In this document: positions 46,301 to 59,199 of the stretch, piece by piece
Layout of the letters: each line of letters begins with the position of its first letter
Position numbering within the stretch: position 1 is the stretch's first letter
Assembly: GCA_022885665.1 (NCBI GenBank)
Contig: JAGQDJ010000077.1
Span: forward strand, 868,001 to 932,000
DNA: 64,000 nucleotides
From: Triops longicaudatus
Lineage: Eukaryota; Arthropoda; Branchiopoda; Notostraca; Triopsidae
Direction: 5' to 3'
Position numbers and translations under genes: made by a program
Notes under the pieces: model-generated
The model's input: only the letters and a program-made list of their open reading frames with translations
Told to the model about the DNA's origin: nothing
Databases searched by the model: none

Positions 46301-49300
46301 CATGGAACACACGGAAGCGCACATATCAACTCGACGGCTCAAGTCTGGGCAAGACCGAGATTTCTTAGTATCTTTCTGCAAGGTCTGACCCAGTTGGGGC
46401 CCTTGGGTGCTAAAACTGCTGGTACTAATTTGTCCTGGGCTTCCCACGAATAATCCAGAATTGGGCGGATGCGCTGTACCAGACAAACACTGGCTGTAAT
46501 AGCGAATCCGAAACCTTTGTACAAAATCTCGCATTGAGTACATTTTGGGCAAGAATAACGACACACTGGAATCAGAAGCACGCTGTAAAGTCGGAGTTTC
46601 GTCATCCGTACTTTCGGACTCGTCTTCGTCAAATTTACCACTGGACGAACGTGAATCGATGACAGCCAACTAAAGTACCAATAAATAAGCAGCCGTTTAT
46701 AGCATAAATAACATATGGTATCAAACATCTTTTAAAGTAATAGACAAGAAATCATAAAAACAAAAAATACACATTTTATAATATTCAATCACAAAAGCAA
46801 TAAAAAGTTCGACTCAAGCAATTAAGAAAATGCCAATTAAAAATATACTTTGTCTTTATCCGAACTTGAAAAGCGTTCAAGAGGACGTCTAGATACATTA
46901 TTTGCGGCAAAAAGCCCACAGACTTCATGGTCTTCGGCTGTTAAAGCGTCCGTGCCTGTTGTCAATGCTTGCGGTACTGGCCTACAGACATCAGATGGAG
47001 GTAGCGTCGACTTTTCTTCCGAAAATAATACAGGACTTATCTGAAACGAAGAAATATGTTAGCTGTACACGCAGCTTTTCAAGCTCTCACTATTTCTCTT
47101 CTTTAAATTTTTGGGTGCCAGTGCAACCTTTAATCTTACCAATCCTCTTTCCGTTTTGCCTGGGCTAACATGGGATTGAGGTTTCGCTGCTTTGCCGCTC
47201 GCGTGGCGTGAGCGTGGTTTTGCACCGGTTTGGCCTGGAGGGACCACCGCACTGTATGGAGACACTCCATCTTGTCGACTCAACGCAACCTTGTGCAGTT
47301 TCTGAGCCAGGATAGAGCTGCGACGATCTTCGTCCCCAGTTTCGAAAGACAGACTCCGATCTTTGGGTTCTTTCTTGAGTGGCGATGTCGGATGAGACGG
47401 ATTAGGCGTAGGAGTAGGGGGTGGCAAAGGCGTGGCTAAGAGCATGGCAACGGAGTTAGCGCCTGGCAAGGGTCTCCACGTTCGCTGACACTCCAAATCC
47501 TAAAAAGCAAACTAAACATTAAACTCTCTTCTACTGCAATTCTGCAAACGAGACTTCAAATGCCACACATAATGTGCTACACAGAAATTAATGATATAAC
47601 TATTGGAAGTGAAACATAATGAGAACAATTTAGCTGCTTTAAAGTCTGGCTATAACGAAACATCGGCTGCTACGCAGATGGTTGCAAACCTTAAAAAACC
47701 GACCAGTTTTCTTTTCTTGTTCTCCAAGAAGTTCATTATAGCGAGAGTTTAGTGCAAAGAAGTCTGTAAAAAAGGGTTTACTTTCACAGGCGTCGTGAAA
47801 GGCGTAGTTTCGGGCGTAGCTTCGGTGGCTGTTTCGGCCATAAACAGGCGATCACGTGGTGTCGTACCACGAGATGCCAAGAACGGGGTCGGAGTGTGAG
47901 TTACTGATGCTTTGCCGGTGTTATCTACTCCCCCGACAGGTTGCGTGACCGCTTGTGAAGGTGAGAACCAATCACCGCTGACAGCTAAGGAATCACTGAA
48001 CAGAGCAGCACACGCGGGGCCTATTCCCGCTGCTGCTGAAATGAAATCTTGTCCACGAGGAAGCGAACTACTACTCAAAGAATCCTCTTGGCCTCGAGGA
48101 CAGTCATGTGCATCAACAACGTATTTGTCACACTCTGCAATGATGTCATGGACGTCCATCTGTTTCCACCTGTCCGCCATAAAGAAAATGGATATTAAAA
48201 AACGTGAAGATAAACTTATAACAATGGTACAGTGGAAAATGACGAACACAAAGCCAAAATTACGCACGAATAGAAAACAAACAAAATTAAACCTGAAAGC
48301 AATAAACAAAATAAAGTAGAATATAAGAAAATCATAAAAAAGAATATCTTTCGACATTGTGAAATCTTACCGGGTTGAAGTAATTTCTGTTTCCTTGGAC
48401 ACAGTCACGAGAAGAGGATGCAGACGCACCGTTTCCAATAAAGGCTGCCAAGAGTAATGAAAAAACAGCCATAAGTTGCAGGTCTATGCATGGAGTAAAT
48501 GTCTGAATGATGTGTGTATGGAATATCGATTTTAACCCAGTCTTTGAGTTCTATTTCCGAAGGTCTGCAGGGATATTAACGCAGTAAAAAAAGTTCAAGT
48601 TGCATACTATTGTGTCTCGGTCGACTCTTACACGTTTTCAAGCAAAAATAATGAATATTTTAACACATATTTTTACCAGACCGTAAAGCCGTAAAAGGGT
48701 CTATTTACCTTGATAGTATGGATAAAGATGCTCAGATTCTCGCGGCAATTATACTGTTTACGCAAATACGTGATGAAATTGCACGGATACATACCGTACA
48801 AACGGTGAAATAGTGCGTAAACACCCACTTGCAAATGTAAAATATACGCTTCAGGCGTTGAGGAGCCGATACTGGTAGCAGACCATGCCACCAATCGCCT
48901 TTAACGTAAAAAAATAAAAGACGCTTAACAAATGATTAAATAGGGAAAGCATTTTAAACGGACACAATGTTACCCGAAGATTTCAAAAATTTCGTGTAAA
49001 GTGCTCGAATCAATTGTAGGAATTACTGGTAACAGAGCAGTCAAGACCAGCAAAGCATTTACTAAGTGAAGAACTTCCACTTCTGTCTGAACACGTAAAA
49101 CACAACAAACTTTACAAATCTGATACGAAAAGATGCAGCAATATTAAAAATACTTTGAGCAATCGCAGGAGTTCCTTGAACGCGAAATGATTGGCGATTT
49201 TATAGAGCCATGGAGGTAACTTGCGTACCAAGTGACCAAGCAAGATAAGTGCAGAAAGTCTGGTCGTGCCACGCAGGGATTCCGCGATCCTGAAAAAGAG

Positions 49301-49636
49301 AACACTTCGTTTACAGAATAAAAATTTAAATTTTGAAGGTTACTTGTCGAAAAGGTGTTTTTCGTGGCCATCGCGAACGCTCACTAGAATTTCCACAGCT
49401 CGCAACGAATTGGTGTTTAGGTAATAGTCATAAAACCCAGAAACCAGCCAAGATTCATGAACTAAGAGAAATACATTAATCATAACGAATGTTGACCACT
49501 AATTAAAGAGGGTTTTTGTACTTTCGCTTAGGGACTCAAAAATGTGAGATTTGATTTCATTAACTTGCTGAGGATTTCCATTTTCGAGCTCTGCAAATAT
49601 CTCGCCAGCTTCCAACTTTTGAAGCTTATCTGCCAT
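43388..49636 (-). CDS. TSC1: Hamartin (TSC1)
   Basis: Sixteen exons (49636-49522, 49461-49344, 49289-49154, 49086-48974, 48898-48709, 48444-48371, 48169-47782, 47499-47140, 47040-46849, 46669-46012, 45511-45348, 45277-45152, 44792-44691, 44632-44398, 44287-44130, 43819-43388) read in phase to 1186 residues; human hamartin has 1164. The most diagnostic motif is VYALFHRLYGMYPCNF, nearly identical to human, followed by ENLSIF and VRLHPLLVT. The N-terminal helical core (about residues 1-260), a long Ser/Pro/Thr-rich middle, a PYEHLFFSVLP segment matching the human PYDHLFEVALP region, and C-terminal coiled coils (LLHSQLQYERQRR onward, about 780-1100) are all in the expected order. Hamartin stabilises tuberin (TSC2) in the complex that switches off Rheb and mTORC1 in response to growth factors and nutrients. 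No disabling change was seen. Two introns hold MITE relics. The start ATG fits the family N-terminus. Confidence 0.95.
43873..43930. repeat. Short tandem repeat in a TSC1 intron
   Basis: About two and a half copies of an A-rich unit with the core ATAGTGAACT-GCGACG, repeated roughly every 26 bases, in the last TSC1 intron beside the MITE. Confidence 0.6.
43970..44051. mobile_element. Short MITE-like element with pogo/Tigger-like terminal inverted repeats
   Basis: The ends are CAGTAGAACCTCG (43972-43984) and its imperfect inverse CAAGATTTTACTG (44037-44049), matching at 10 of 13 positions. TA dinucleotides flank both ends as expected for TA target duplication. The internal 52 bases carry no coding sequence. 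The CAGTA-AA-CT-G ends resemble those of pogo/Tigger-type DNA transposons, so this is probably a non-autonomous derivative moved by such a transposase (inference). It lies in the last TSC1 intron. Confidence 0.6.
47646..47753. mobile_element. Decayed second copy of the MITE-like element
   Basis: CTGGCTATAACGAA near the left end and TTCATTATAGCGAG near the right end are inverted to each other and match the inner terminal sequence of the element at 43970-44051 (CTTGCTATAACGAAC). The outer CAGTA ends are eroded. It lies in another TSC1 intron. Confidence 0.4.
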
Positions 49637-50945
49637 TTGATGTGTTCACTATCTGCGTGCTCGGTATGACATCCTAAAAAGACAAACAACACAGCACAAT
49701 TGAAGTTGATTATTTCGAGCACAAATATCAAAAGCACACAGATAGAGCTTTTACCACACAGTATTAGCCCTTGTATGATTACAAAATTACCTTTGGAAAG
49801 CGTTAGACGGTTAGATAGAATGTTTGAAGGAAATCTCGATATATTTACAAGAGAAAAACCAGTTTTGACGTCACTGTTTACCAATGCCGGCTAAGCAGAC
49901 TAGACCCTCATCATGCCCGCACAGCAACAAGGCGCAAACCGCGAACAACACTCCCACAGTGTAGCGGGGAAATTGTCTCTGATTGGCTTGAGAACAAACA
50001 TATCGCCACCCATAAACGTTGCTTGTCACATCGTGCGTTTACGCCCCTTTCTCACCATCTTCGGCGAATTGAGAAGTTCGAATATCGGGAACACAGGACC
50101 ACTCCTCTAACCGGGACTAACCGTAACCTAGAAATAAGGTCTTGAGGTTCTGAAAAGTAATTGTGGAAAAATAGATGCTAATATAAGAATTTAACTTGCA
50201 GACGAAATACAAGCCGATTAATTCACATATAAGATAAGAAGAAATTAAGGTTGAAATAAACGCTAATTCTGTGACAAAAAGCATTAGAGTTTTATCTACG
50301 TATCCCTAATAACACTGCTTTGAATCGCAAGAAAGCGATATGTAAAGAAATGACGTTTAAACACAGGCGTACGAAATATTTATTTTATAATGACGAAGGT
50401 AGTAGAACCCACATGTCCGAACAATTCCATAATCGGAATAACCCACTGAAACCTACTCTTCAACGTCTCTCTCAAGAATTAACATTCTGGTTATGGCCAT
50501 GGGTGCAAGTCTACCCTCGTTCGAATTTAAAACTAACCTTTAGTGGAATCTATCGGAAGATGAACTTACTGTACCGAATGCCATGGACCGCTCCTAGCAA
50601 AAGTACCATTGGCATTTGTAAGACTGCATCAGTTGCTACTTGATACGTACGTTTAAAGCCTAAAATTCTATAAAAAGACAATTATTGTACTGTATTATCC
50701 CTAAAATAACCAAAATTACAACCCTCGGTGTGGTTGTCACGTGTCTTTGATTTGATTCGTACTTCGTGCCATTTCTTCCGCGTTTAGTCGAGGAGGGTGT
50801 AGGTCTTATCGCGGTTCCGAAAGCAGCGGTTCGCGGTTTCTATTTCACTATTCAGCTTGCATCATCACGCATTAGTGCTGTATTTACTCTCCCAGAAGTC
50901 GATTTGCTTGGAAAGTCGCTCGTATTAATTTCTAAGAAATCAAAC
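49637..50945. other. Shared upstream region of TSC1 (-) and MBF1 (+)
   Basis: The two genes are head-to-head, about 1.3 kb apart. Open frames at 49913-50110 and 50320-50643 lack splice or motif support. No TATA box was evident, as is usual for housekeeping genes. Confidence 0.45.
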
Positions 50946-51874
50946 ATGTCCGAAGGTGACTGGAATGTTGCTCATTTTAAGCGTGCTCCCAAGGGAGCTT
51001 CCGGCAAGACTGAACAGGTAAAAGCCAAAATCGTCTGCGAAACTCGTGGGCTCCAATGTTCTAGAACTGTCCTAACGTGTTTTTACCATTTCTGTAGGTT
51101 GTCAATGCCGCGAGAAGACAAGGTGTAGCCGTCGAAACAGTCACAAAGTGTAAGTTTCAATCCTATTGCAATTCTGTCAGAAAAATTTTGTTTTATGAGG
51201 TTGAACTATTTTAGCCGTCGTTTCCTAATTGTTACATTCGTTACGCAGATTTCTCAAGTATCGCTTTATTTTGAGATAAAGAACAAATGTGATATGATTT
51301 TTGATTGTGACAGGTTTCTTTCTGAGTAAGCAATGCATATTGCTCTATAATATTTTGAAATTCAGTGCAAATAAACCAACATCACGCCCAATTACGTAAC
51401 GAGTTAAATACTGTTTGCACACAATCGTTTGGAATTGGTATCCTTTTTACGCATTGATGGTTGAAAACTGATTCTTTTTTAGATGGCGCGGCTCAGAATA
51501 AGCATGCAGTTACGACCCTTAACACCGCTAAATTGGACCAAGAAACGGAAGAATTAAGACACGATAAACTTTCCTTGGATGTGGGCAAGTTAATTCAGCA
51601 AGGCAGACAAGCAAAGGGCTGGACACAAAAGGATTTGGCCACTCGTGTCAATGAAAAGCCCCAAGTTGTCAACGAATACGAGAGTGGAAAGGGTGTTCCA
51701 AACCAAGTAATCCTTGGGAAGATAGAAAGAGCTATCGGTAAAACTTGTTGAGAATTCTTAAACTCGGATTATGAAAACTAATTTCGCTTTTCCTTTAATT
51801 TAGGGATAAAATTACGCGGGAAAGATAAAGGCCAAGCCTTGGTGCCTCCTGGTAAGGATGCTGGTAAGAAGTAG
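50946..51874 (+). CDS. mbf1: Multiprotein bridging factor 1 (MBF1/EDF1)
   Basis: Four exons, 50946-51017, 51098-51149, 51483-51737 and 51804-51874, encode 149 residues (human EDF1 has 148). The N-terminal MBF1 domain (MSEGDWNVAHFKRAPKGA; then VVNAARRQGVAVETVTKY) is followed by a Cro/C1-type helix-turn-helix (about 78-132: GKLIQQGRQAKGWTQKDLAT, EYESGKGVPN, LGKIERAIG) and a basic tail ending DAGKK. MBF1 bridges transcription activators to TBP. In yeast and animals it also binds collided ribosomes and prevents frameshifting. The ATG at 50946 was chosen because it gives the conserved MSE-W start; a longer open frame upstream (from 50766) is not conserved. Confidence 0.95.
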
Positions 51875-52129
51875 ATTTACTGGTTCATCCTTCAGGAGGC
51901 ACAAACCTTCGGAAAACGCAGATCCCTTAAACCCTTGTTTCGTTTTTGGTGAAATGCTTCTGTCTCACAAACTGGATTTTATAATTTTGTGTGTGGATAT
52001 AGAATCAAATGACCAAAAATTGTAGAAAATACACAAAAACATTTTGTTCATACATTGGCGTTTTTTGTATGTATTGTGTGTATTAAACGTGTTCCAAAAA
52101 TGCGTGGTGACCACCACTGAGAGGCCATT

Positions 52130-53078
52130 TTAATCCTTGCGCAAAGGGAAATGTTGGACTTGAACGCCGTCCTTGGTAATAATATTGATTACAACTCCAT
52201 CTCCGGTGTAAATGTCACGCTCAGCAGCGGAAATAAAACCGTCTTTTATGACAGCAAGGGCTTTCTCTACAGTTATTGGCTCCTTTTTGGCGTCAACAAT
52301 GTTTTTCAACCCAATCTAAAGACAATTACAGGTTAAAAATGAAATAAAAGCCCTATAAACAGAGCCAACCTAGGGTAAGAACATTTCACAATATCCCTCG
52401 AAACTGTGCACCAAAAGATCATACGTACTTGATTATCCAATAAAGGAACGATGAGGGCGCATGCTGAACCGCCAGCGTAATATTTCCCTTCCTCGCAATG
52501 GCCAACGGGATCATAGCTATAGACGTAGCCTTTACCTTGGGAATCAAGTCCGGCTAAAATGTTGGAAACGTAATACGGGAAGAAACGCTTGTAATAAAGC
52601 ATGGTTGACAGCAATTGGGCAACTGCGGGTGTCGACATGGGTTTCAAATGCTCATGGAGATACATCTGTGTGTAACAAATAATGTATTAAGCATGTGTAA
52701 CTAATGTACAGAGTATCGTCAAGTGAAACGGAATGTTTACTTTCATCCTGGCTTCCAAAACTTTAGTCAATGTCAATACATCACACCAACAGCCTGTGCA
52801 TCCCAGTACGGTTTTATCTGATAACTTGTAAAGTTTGCTTTGTTCTCGGGTATAGATGGAATAGCCAGCACTTAGCCGAGTGTCTGAGGCAATGACAACA
52901 AAGTCTTCTCCAGCAATTGCTACGACAGTTCTAAAAAAGAAAGGTGCAAAATTCAACACAGGCCGACTTACAAAGGTTTGAAAATATTTCATTACCCGCC
53001 ATTGTCAGAGTAAGGACTCCACGATGGAGCTTGCTTTCCTGCGTAATCTGGTAAATTTCTAACTCGTGTTTCTGCCAT
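52130..53078 (-). CDS. PSMB1: 20S proteasome subunit beta-6 (PSMB1)
   Basis: Four exons, 53078-52996, 52930-52741, 52665-52429 and 52315-52130, encode 231 residues, close to the family length of about 241. Beta-6 features are present: an N-terminus leading into WSPYSDNGGT, GEDFVVIASDTRLSAGYSIY, SKLYKLSDKTVLGCTGCWCD, the tract MLYYKRFFPYYVSNILAGLD, GKGYVYSYDPVGHCE and the C-terminal ISAAERDIYTGDGVVI. Beta-6 is a non-catalytic member of the beta ring of the 20S core. The gene ends 256 bases from the end of MBF1, tail to tail. No oddities were found. Confidence 0.95.
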
Positions 53079-56000
53079 TTTTCTTGTATGAACTGATTTT
53101 CAACCACAAAGCTCGTCCGGGCATAAACAACACAGAGAACAAGTCAAAATTCCTTAATCATTGTCCCTCTTGCGGCAAGACGCATAAGCCTTTGTAGACG
53201 AACTAACGCGCAACGTAGGCAATTTGTCTCGCCGTAAAGTAGTAGCACATAAAGCGACTCAAGAATAACGATTACAATGTGCGCAGAATAGTTATTTTAC
53301 ATTAAATTACTCTTTTGAAGCTTAACTTCACTATATAATATAAAGTATACATAACGCTAGCTTAGGGTACAATGCTATTTGGAAACCTTAAACTCCGAAA
53401 TATTATTATATTTCGTATAAATATTATACGTGGCTCTTGAAAAGTTTGTCAGGCATCAAATTTCTTAAATTAAATAACTCAACAACCACAAAGGGGAAAT
53501 AACACCAACTTTCCATAAACAGTTAGAGAGGTTACGAGAACAATCTATCATAGCCGGGATTAGATAACGATAGGCCTATATAATAGAGCTAAAAATACGT
53601 TTGTCGTAGTTTAGACCTTTTCCTTTACCGTTCACAACGATAGGTTGCAACGGTCTGGACGTGTATTTTTTATCACTCTGTGCCGTTTGATGGGCCTATT
53701 ATTAAGTCGCGTAGACCTCTCGAACACTGCCATGAATTTCAACTATACTAACAAGGTCACTCATTTTTTTGTGCCGCGATTGAATTCTTGGGAGTTTGGT
53801 CAGTGAAGTTCGTGACAGCGAATCAATTAGTGCATACCACTAAACGACAAAGCATAGGCTTCACATCAAGAGGTCAAGACTTCGGATGCGTAACAGGCCA
53901 CATAAGCTTCACTTGCCCTCCAACATGGCCTTCTAGAGGATTTAGGCTGATAGCCAACGATGGACGTTTCGTCGAACTAGTAATAAAATTGACCCTGAGC
54001 AAAATTCATCAGCATTACTCTCATGACAAATACGTTCACCTCCAGTATAATTTCACCGAATTCTGTGGTCATCTGTGAGCTCCCAATTACATATTTTCAT
54101 CTACCCATAAGTCTTATCTCTCGGATAAAACTAGTGCTGTCTTAATTCCACTATGACAAGTTTTGCGGGCAAGAAACTCACGGACGTATTCCAAGACTTG
54201 TAAATGGTCTACAATGTATTACGACCTGCAAATATTGTGAAGCACATACACACGCAAAATAATATTGAGAATTTTTATTGACCTCAATAATCTAATCCTA
54301 GTTTATTATTATTATAGGAGTGCAGAAGATCTCAAATTATTTTACTACTTATATAGAAACCTTCAGTTTGTGTAACTAACCTCCACGTAATTTATTGTCA
54401 TTCTGTAAGATATTTCCGAAAAAAAAGCGCATTTATTCTTTCTTTAAAAAAGCTAACGCTAGATTTCAGGAAGAAACCTACATTTGTTCGCATTTTTAAT
54501 GCAAACGGGAACCCTACGTGAAGCCTCATTGAAGAAATACCCCGATGAAAGTCGTGTTATTTGCTTAATGACTCATAAAGATTTCTCGAATGACACTAGA
54601 GTATTTCTGACAAAAAGAGAAATGTCTTTCTTGGTCGGAAGCACAGTTTCCCTAATTGGCGCCCTTAGTGAAAATCTTGTCCTTCTGGTGTCTTCGATCC
54701 CAGTCTGTACAAAGCTTTTCTCTTTTTTATCTCCTGAACGAGACCACTCAGCTTCCGTGATCTTCCGTTCCGTTCGCCTTAAAAGGAACATTAAGCTCCC
54801 ACTAAGCAAAGAAGATTCTACACCCCCGAGTCCTCATACCCTTCCTTTTCTTCTCATTTCAACTTATTGCCATCCGCCACAAATCTCACGGTATCACGAG
54901 ATCCTATTATTACTTTCCTCGTGTAACATTTCCCTTTGTCTTTTACTTCTTTTTAATATCCTTATCGCAAGCGGCCGATGGGGTGCGCAGTAATTTCTGG
55001 TGGTATTTGCAACAGCGGGCCTTTTTTTTTCTTCATAAAGCAGCCTGTATCACCCGGTAAAGTTAATTACAGTCAATACGCAAAACCTCGGTTACCGAGC
55101 GCTCTGGCATCCGCTTTACAACCCCGATCTCATGAATACTAAAAGTCAAGAAATAAAAAAGGCCGCTTTGCTTTTCTACATTGTCATTCCGCTGTACTGT
55201 ATTCGTTGAGCTTATACCTAAAGAGCTGGGGCAAAAGGCCATTCGCTTCCATTAGCTAAAAGCTCCTTCTTCCAATCTTTGCTTTCCAACAATTGCCCAT
55301 GTGATACACTTTCAACCTCGTTAAAGAGAAGCAATTCCCCTTCTCGGGTACACTCTTTCAGCATTTTGCCCCCTTTCCAGAATCTCCTTCGCACAGCACC
55401 GTGGAAATTTCTGGGATGACAATAACCAACGAGTTTCCTTACATTCTAGCTAGGCCTACTTAGAACGTAAAATAGACTATTCTTCCTAAACAGACCACAT
55501 AAGGCTTGTGGACTAAACTATTCTTGAATTAACTTCTTTTGAACGCTATCTTACTTTATAACATTAGCGGTAAGCTTGCGATGGAAAGCTGTCATTTATC
55601 TTACAGCTTTGTGTGAGCGTAAAGTGGTGTCTTTCATTGAAGAAAAGCTTGGCCGTGTTTGTAGCCCTCTTACTTGTGATGGACTACCGTAAATCCATCT
55701 TCGTTCTCAGCTGTTGAGTCAAGTTCTTCCTCCATCAAGTACGCTGACGAAGTATACAGCGAATACCGGGAGATAAATTCCTTTACGTTTCTCTAAAGCT
55801 TATCGATTCCGTTTTTAATGCATACAGTCTTCCCTTACGCAAAAATAATAGTCTGGTAGGCTTGCAGTTAAGTTCCAACGGAGCTGAAAACGAAGCAGGA
55901 CTCAGTATCGGTCCTGCATCAAAAGTCCACGTGTGTGCAACGAAGTGTCCGTAGGGAGGTAAGTAAGGAAAGTATAATGAAGACATGATAAGCTCCTATA

Positions 56001-56405
56001 GAAAAACCCCCTTTTCCCATTCTACTTATCAGTACTCTCTTTCGCTAACATAGCCGGAGCTCTCTATCAGATTCCGCAAACATCACCCACTAAAATGTAA
56101 ACAAAAACGAAAACAGCGCGCTTCGGAGAGCGCGCTTTATAGCAGAGTACTACAAACTGTAGAGAAAATAGCGCCATAGGGCAATTAAACATGAACAATG
56201 TTCCCGTTCTAATGTAGTTGTACCCTTTTCTTATGAGCGTGGCGATTTCTATGACTGCGGGTGCAAACATTTTCTTAGCGGTGTATTATCTAAGTAAGGC
56301 ATCTTTGTAGTAAAAACAATGTAGGGCGTATTGCGCAGAACGACGGTAGAAAATCATGAAGCAACCTGTTGGCAATGAACGCCAAGACGCCAGCCTCTCA
56401 AGGAG
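53079..56405. other. Upstream region of PSMB1 (-) and of the decarboxylase (+)
   Basis: About 3.3 kb without a supported gene. Open frames at 53788-54078 and 54484-54993 have unremarkable composition and no splice-supported extension. The decarboxylase TATA box lies at the right end. Confidence 0.45.
56115..56136. repeat. GC-rich 7-bp perfect hairpin upstream of the decarboxylase
   Basis: AGCGCGC (56115-56121) and GCGCGCT (56130-56136) flank an 8-base loop, in an otherwise AT-rich setting. On the minus strand it is directly preceded by CTATAAA, which looks like a TATA box. Confidence 0.5.
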
Positions 56406-56412
56406 TATATAA
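56406..56412 (+). promoter_or_regulatory. TATA box and initiator of the decarboxylase gene
   Basis: TATATAAG begins at 56406 and an initiator-like CAATCAGCAGTC lies near 56,450, about 97 bases before the ATG at 56547. A focused promoter suits a tightly regulated neurotransmitter/cuticle gene. Confidence 0.6.
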
Positions 56413-56546
56413 GGGGTCGACTTTAAGCCGTACGCGGCTAGTGTTTCAATCAGCAGTCAAGGCAGCACATATGAGTTACCTGTTGTGCAACTCAAGTCAA
56501 CTATTCGTAGACCTGTGAGAGAAAACTTTGCCGGCTTGCATACATT

Positions 56547-59184
56547 ATGGATTCTTCAGCCGAGTTCCGTGCGGCGGGGCATCAGATGATTGAATACTTA
56601 GCGGAGTACATCGACACTATTGAAGAAAGGTATGTCAAATAAGCATATCTTGTTAAAAGAAAAACGTGGAAATGAGTCCGGATCACCTAGGCGTGTATTA
56701 CCCACTGTAACTCCCGGTTATTTACGCGACTTGTTGCCCGATGATGCGCCCGAGCAAGGCGAATCTTGGGATGACATCTTCCGTGACATCGAGCGCGTTA
56801 TCATGCCCGGTGTAACACACTGGCATTCGCCCCATTTCCATGCCTACTATCCAACTGCTCAATCTTGGCCAGCTCTTCTAGGAGACATGCTGAGCTCCAC
56901 TATTGCTTGCATTGGTTTCACTTGGGTACGAAAGTTAAAATTCATAGTAAAAAAAAAATAAAAAAAATAATTAAAAAATAAACTAAAAAATAAAATTTTA
57001 AAAAATGAAAAGATAAACTGACTGTAAAGTTCTCGGCTGCTACTCCTGCAGAACTCGAGTCCCGCTTGTACCGAGCTTGAGGTTGTAGTCATGGACTGGC
57101 TAGGGAAACTCCTTAAGCTACCTCCGGCTTTTCTGGCCAGTTCCGGCGGCTCGGGAGGCGGAGTAATACAGGTATTTCGTGGGGACAACCTCTAATATTC
57201 AAATTCAGAGATTAATACTGAAAAATACAAAAATAAAAACTAGTGTTCATTTGTTGGCTTCTATAAAAACCATTATTGACTAGGGTACTGCTAGTGAAGC
57301 AACTCTCGTAGCTTTATTATCAGCAAGGAGTAAATTCATCAGAAAATACCAAAGCGAGCAACCTGGTTTAACAGATGAGGAAATTATGGGCAAATTAGTT
57401 GCTTACGGTTCAGGTAAATAAAGCGATATTTTTGCTTTTTAAGTTAATTATCAAGGTAAATCACACAGAACAAGCTCATTCTTCTGTGGAGCGAGCCGCA
57501 ATGCTGGGAGGAGTCAAATTCCGCTCCCTACCATCCGGCAAGGATTACGGATTAGAGCCGGGAACTTTGGAGAAAGCTATCGAGGAAGATCGCACCCAAG
57601 GCTTAATTCCGTTCTACGTAAGTCAAATAAGACCTCGTGTAAGATAGTCATTTAACAAACGTGTGAACGCAATTGAAAGGTTTGACGCACTTAACGATAA
57701 TCTGTTCAACTATAGTGCCTGTAAAGTGCACTACACCCTTTTTATGTACATTACAGTACCATTACAAAAAAAAAAAAAAAACTACCGTGTACTTGAACGT
57801 AACAGTAACCGGTAATAATTTTGCCGTGTTAACCGACTTTTCAACTGAACCATCTTAGCAAACTGAACGTTGTCCAACGTTAGGTCCCGTTGACATTTCT
57901 TCCCGCCATTTCTGCAATCCCTCTGTCACTAAGAAAGGGAGCCAAATGCAAATTTAGCCATTGATTAGTGGGGAATGGTGATAAAAATGCGCGGCTTAAC
58001 ACGGCGACGTTCAGTTTACCAAGATGCCTGCATTGAACAATTGGTCAATTTGGGATATTTCTAATTGTATATATTAGTTGACGGCTTATTCTATTATTGT
58101 CACCATTACCATTATTCTCGCCAGTTTATTTATAGCACTTCTAACCAGTTTACGCTTTCAAATTTTTATTTACTTTTCTATCTGCATATCTTTACAACCT
58201 TTGCACTTTTTAACACTTCACAGGTTGTTGGTACGTTAGGTACTACGCCGTCTTGTGCTTTCGATGATTTAACAGCTCTGGGACCAGTTTGTCAGAAAGC
58301 TGGAGTTTGGTTACACGTCGATGCCGCGTATGCTGGTAGGTCATTTCTCGCTTTAAGTTATTGCTGCTAATAATTAAATGTTACTGAATAGGCTCGGCGT
58401 TCATTTGCGAAGAATTCCGGCCACTTTTGAATGGAGTGGAATACGCACAGTCCTTCAATTTCAATCCTCATAAGTGGATGTTAGTCACTTTCGACTGTTC
58501 TGCCATGTGGTACGTCCGATTATCGCCAAACTGTTTAATACATAAAGGGAAAAATGTTCTACTGGTAGGTTCACGAATGCTAGCGATGTCGTGGACGCGT
58601 TTAACGTTGATCCACTATACCTGAAACACGATCGGCAAGGACAAGTGCCGGACTACCGCGTAATATTCTGTCCTCTTTTTTTTTTTTTACTGACCGCGTA
58701 GGCTACATTTTATATTTATGAATGCTTCTAGCATTGGCAAATTCCTCTCGGTCGACGATTTCGGTCATTGAAACTTTGGTTCGTATTACGGAGTTATGGA
58801 GCTGAAGGTCTCCGAGCTTATATTCGCAAACATGTCGCCTTAGCTAAAAAATTCCACCAACACGTTCAGCAAGATTCACGTTTCGAAATAGTTGCGCCCA
58901 CTACCCTAGGCTTGGTTTGTTTCAGGCTTAAAGTAAGTTGATGAGGGGAAAAACACTTCCAATTTGATCTCATTATGTACGCTGTTGTTTAGGGTGATGA
59001 CGCTATCAACGAAAAATTATTGAGGAGGATAAATGAAAACGGGAAAATTCACCTTGTTCCCTCTCATCTGAATCAACAATACATTCTTCGATTCGCGGTA
59101 TGCAGCCGAGCAACTGAAGAAAAAGATATCGATTTTGCATGGCAAGAAGTGAAAGAACAATCTCAGTTATTGCAAAACTCCTAA
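56547..59184 (+). CDS. Ddc: Aromatic-L-amino-acid decarboxylase (DDC family, PLP-dependent)
   Basis: Ten exons (56547-56629, 56691-56925, 57052-57171, 57284-57413, 57469-57617, 58224-58335, 58392-58509, 58569-58659, 58732-58932, 58993-59184) give 476 residues, the family size. The enzyme removes the carboxyl group from DOPA, 5-HTP or related amino acids, supplying dopamine and serotonin and, in arthropods, cuticle cross-linkers. Key features: PHFHAYYPTAQSWPALLGDM, SPACTELEV, DQ-like EQAHSSVERA, HVDAAYAGSAF, the PLP-binding Lys in FNFNPHKW (residue 304) and the catalytic-loop Tyr in DPLYLKH (residue 333), which is the decarboxylase rather than the aldehyde-synthase form. The order of motifs fits DDC better than histidine decarboxylase (NPHKW, not NPSKW). 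Tyrosine decarboxylase cannot be excluded. An intron of 606 nt holds a poly(A) run. Confidence 0.9.
56948..57006. repeat. A-rich low-complexity tract in a decarboxylase intron
   Basis: Runs of A broken by single T, C and G residues, in the second intron of the decarboxylase gene. Confidence 0.7.
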
Positions 59185-59193
59185 ATCACCCTG

Positions 59194-59199
59194 AATAAA
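59194..59199 (+). terminator. Polyadenylation signal of the decarboxylase gene
   Basis: AATAAA ten bases after the TAA stop, implying a very short 3' UTR. Confidence 0.6.

Noticed and set aside
50320..50643. 107-codon open frame between TSC1 and MBF1
   Set aside because: It lacks an ATG at its start, contains no recognisable domain and has no splice connection to MBF1.
54484..54993. 169-codon plus-strand open frame
   Set aside because: It begins with a non-ATG codon, has a Leu/Ser-rich composition typical of pyrimidine-rich DNA, and has no motif or splice support.
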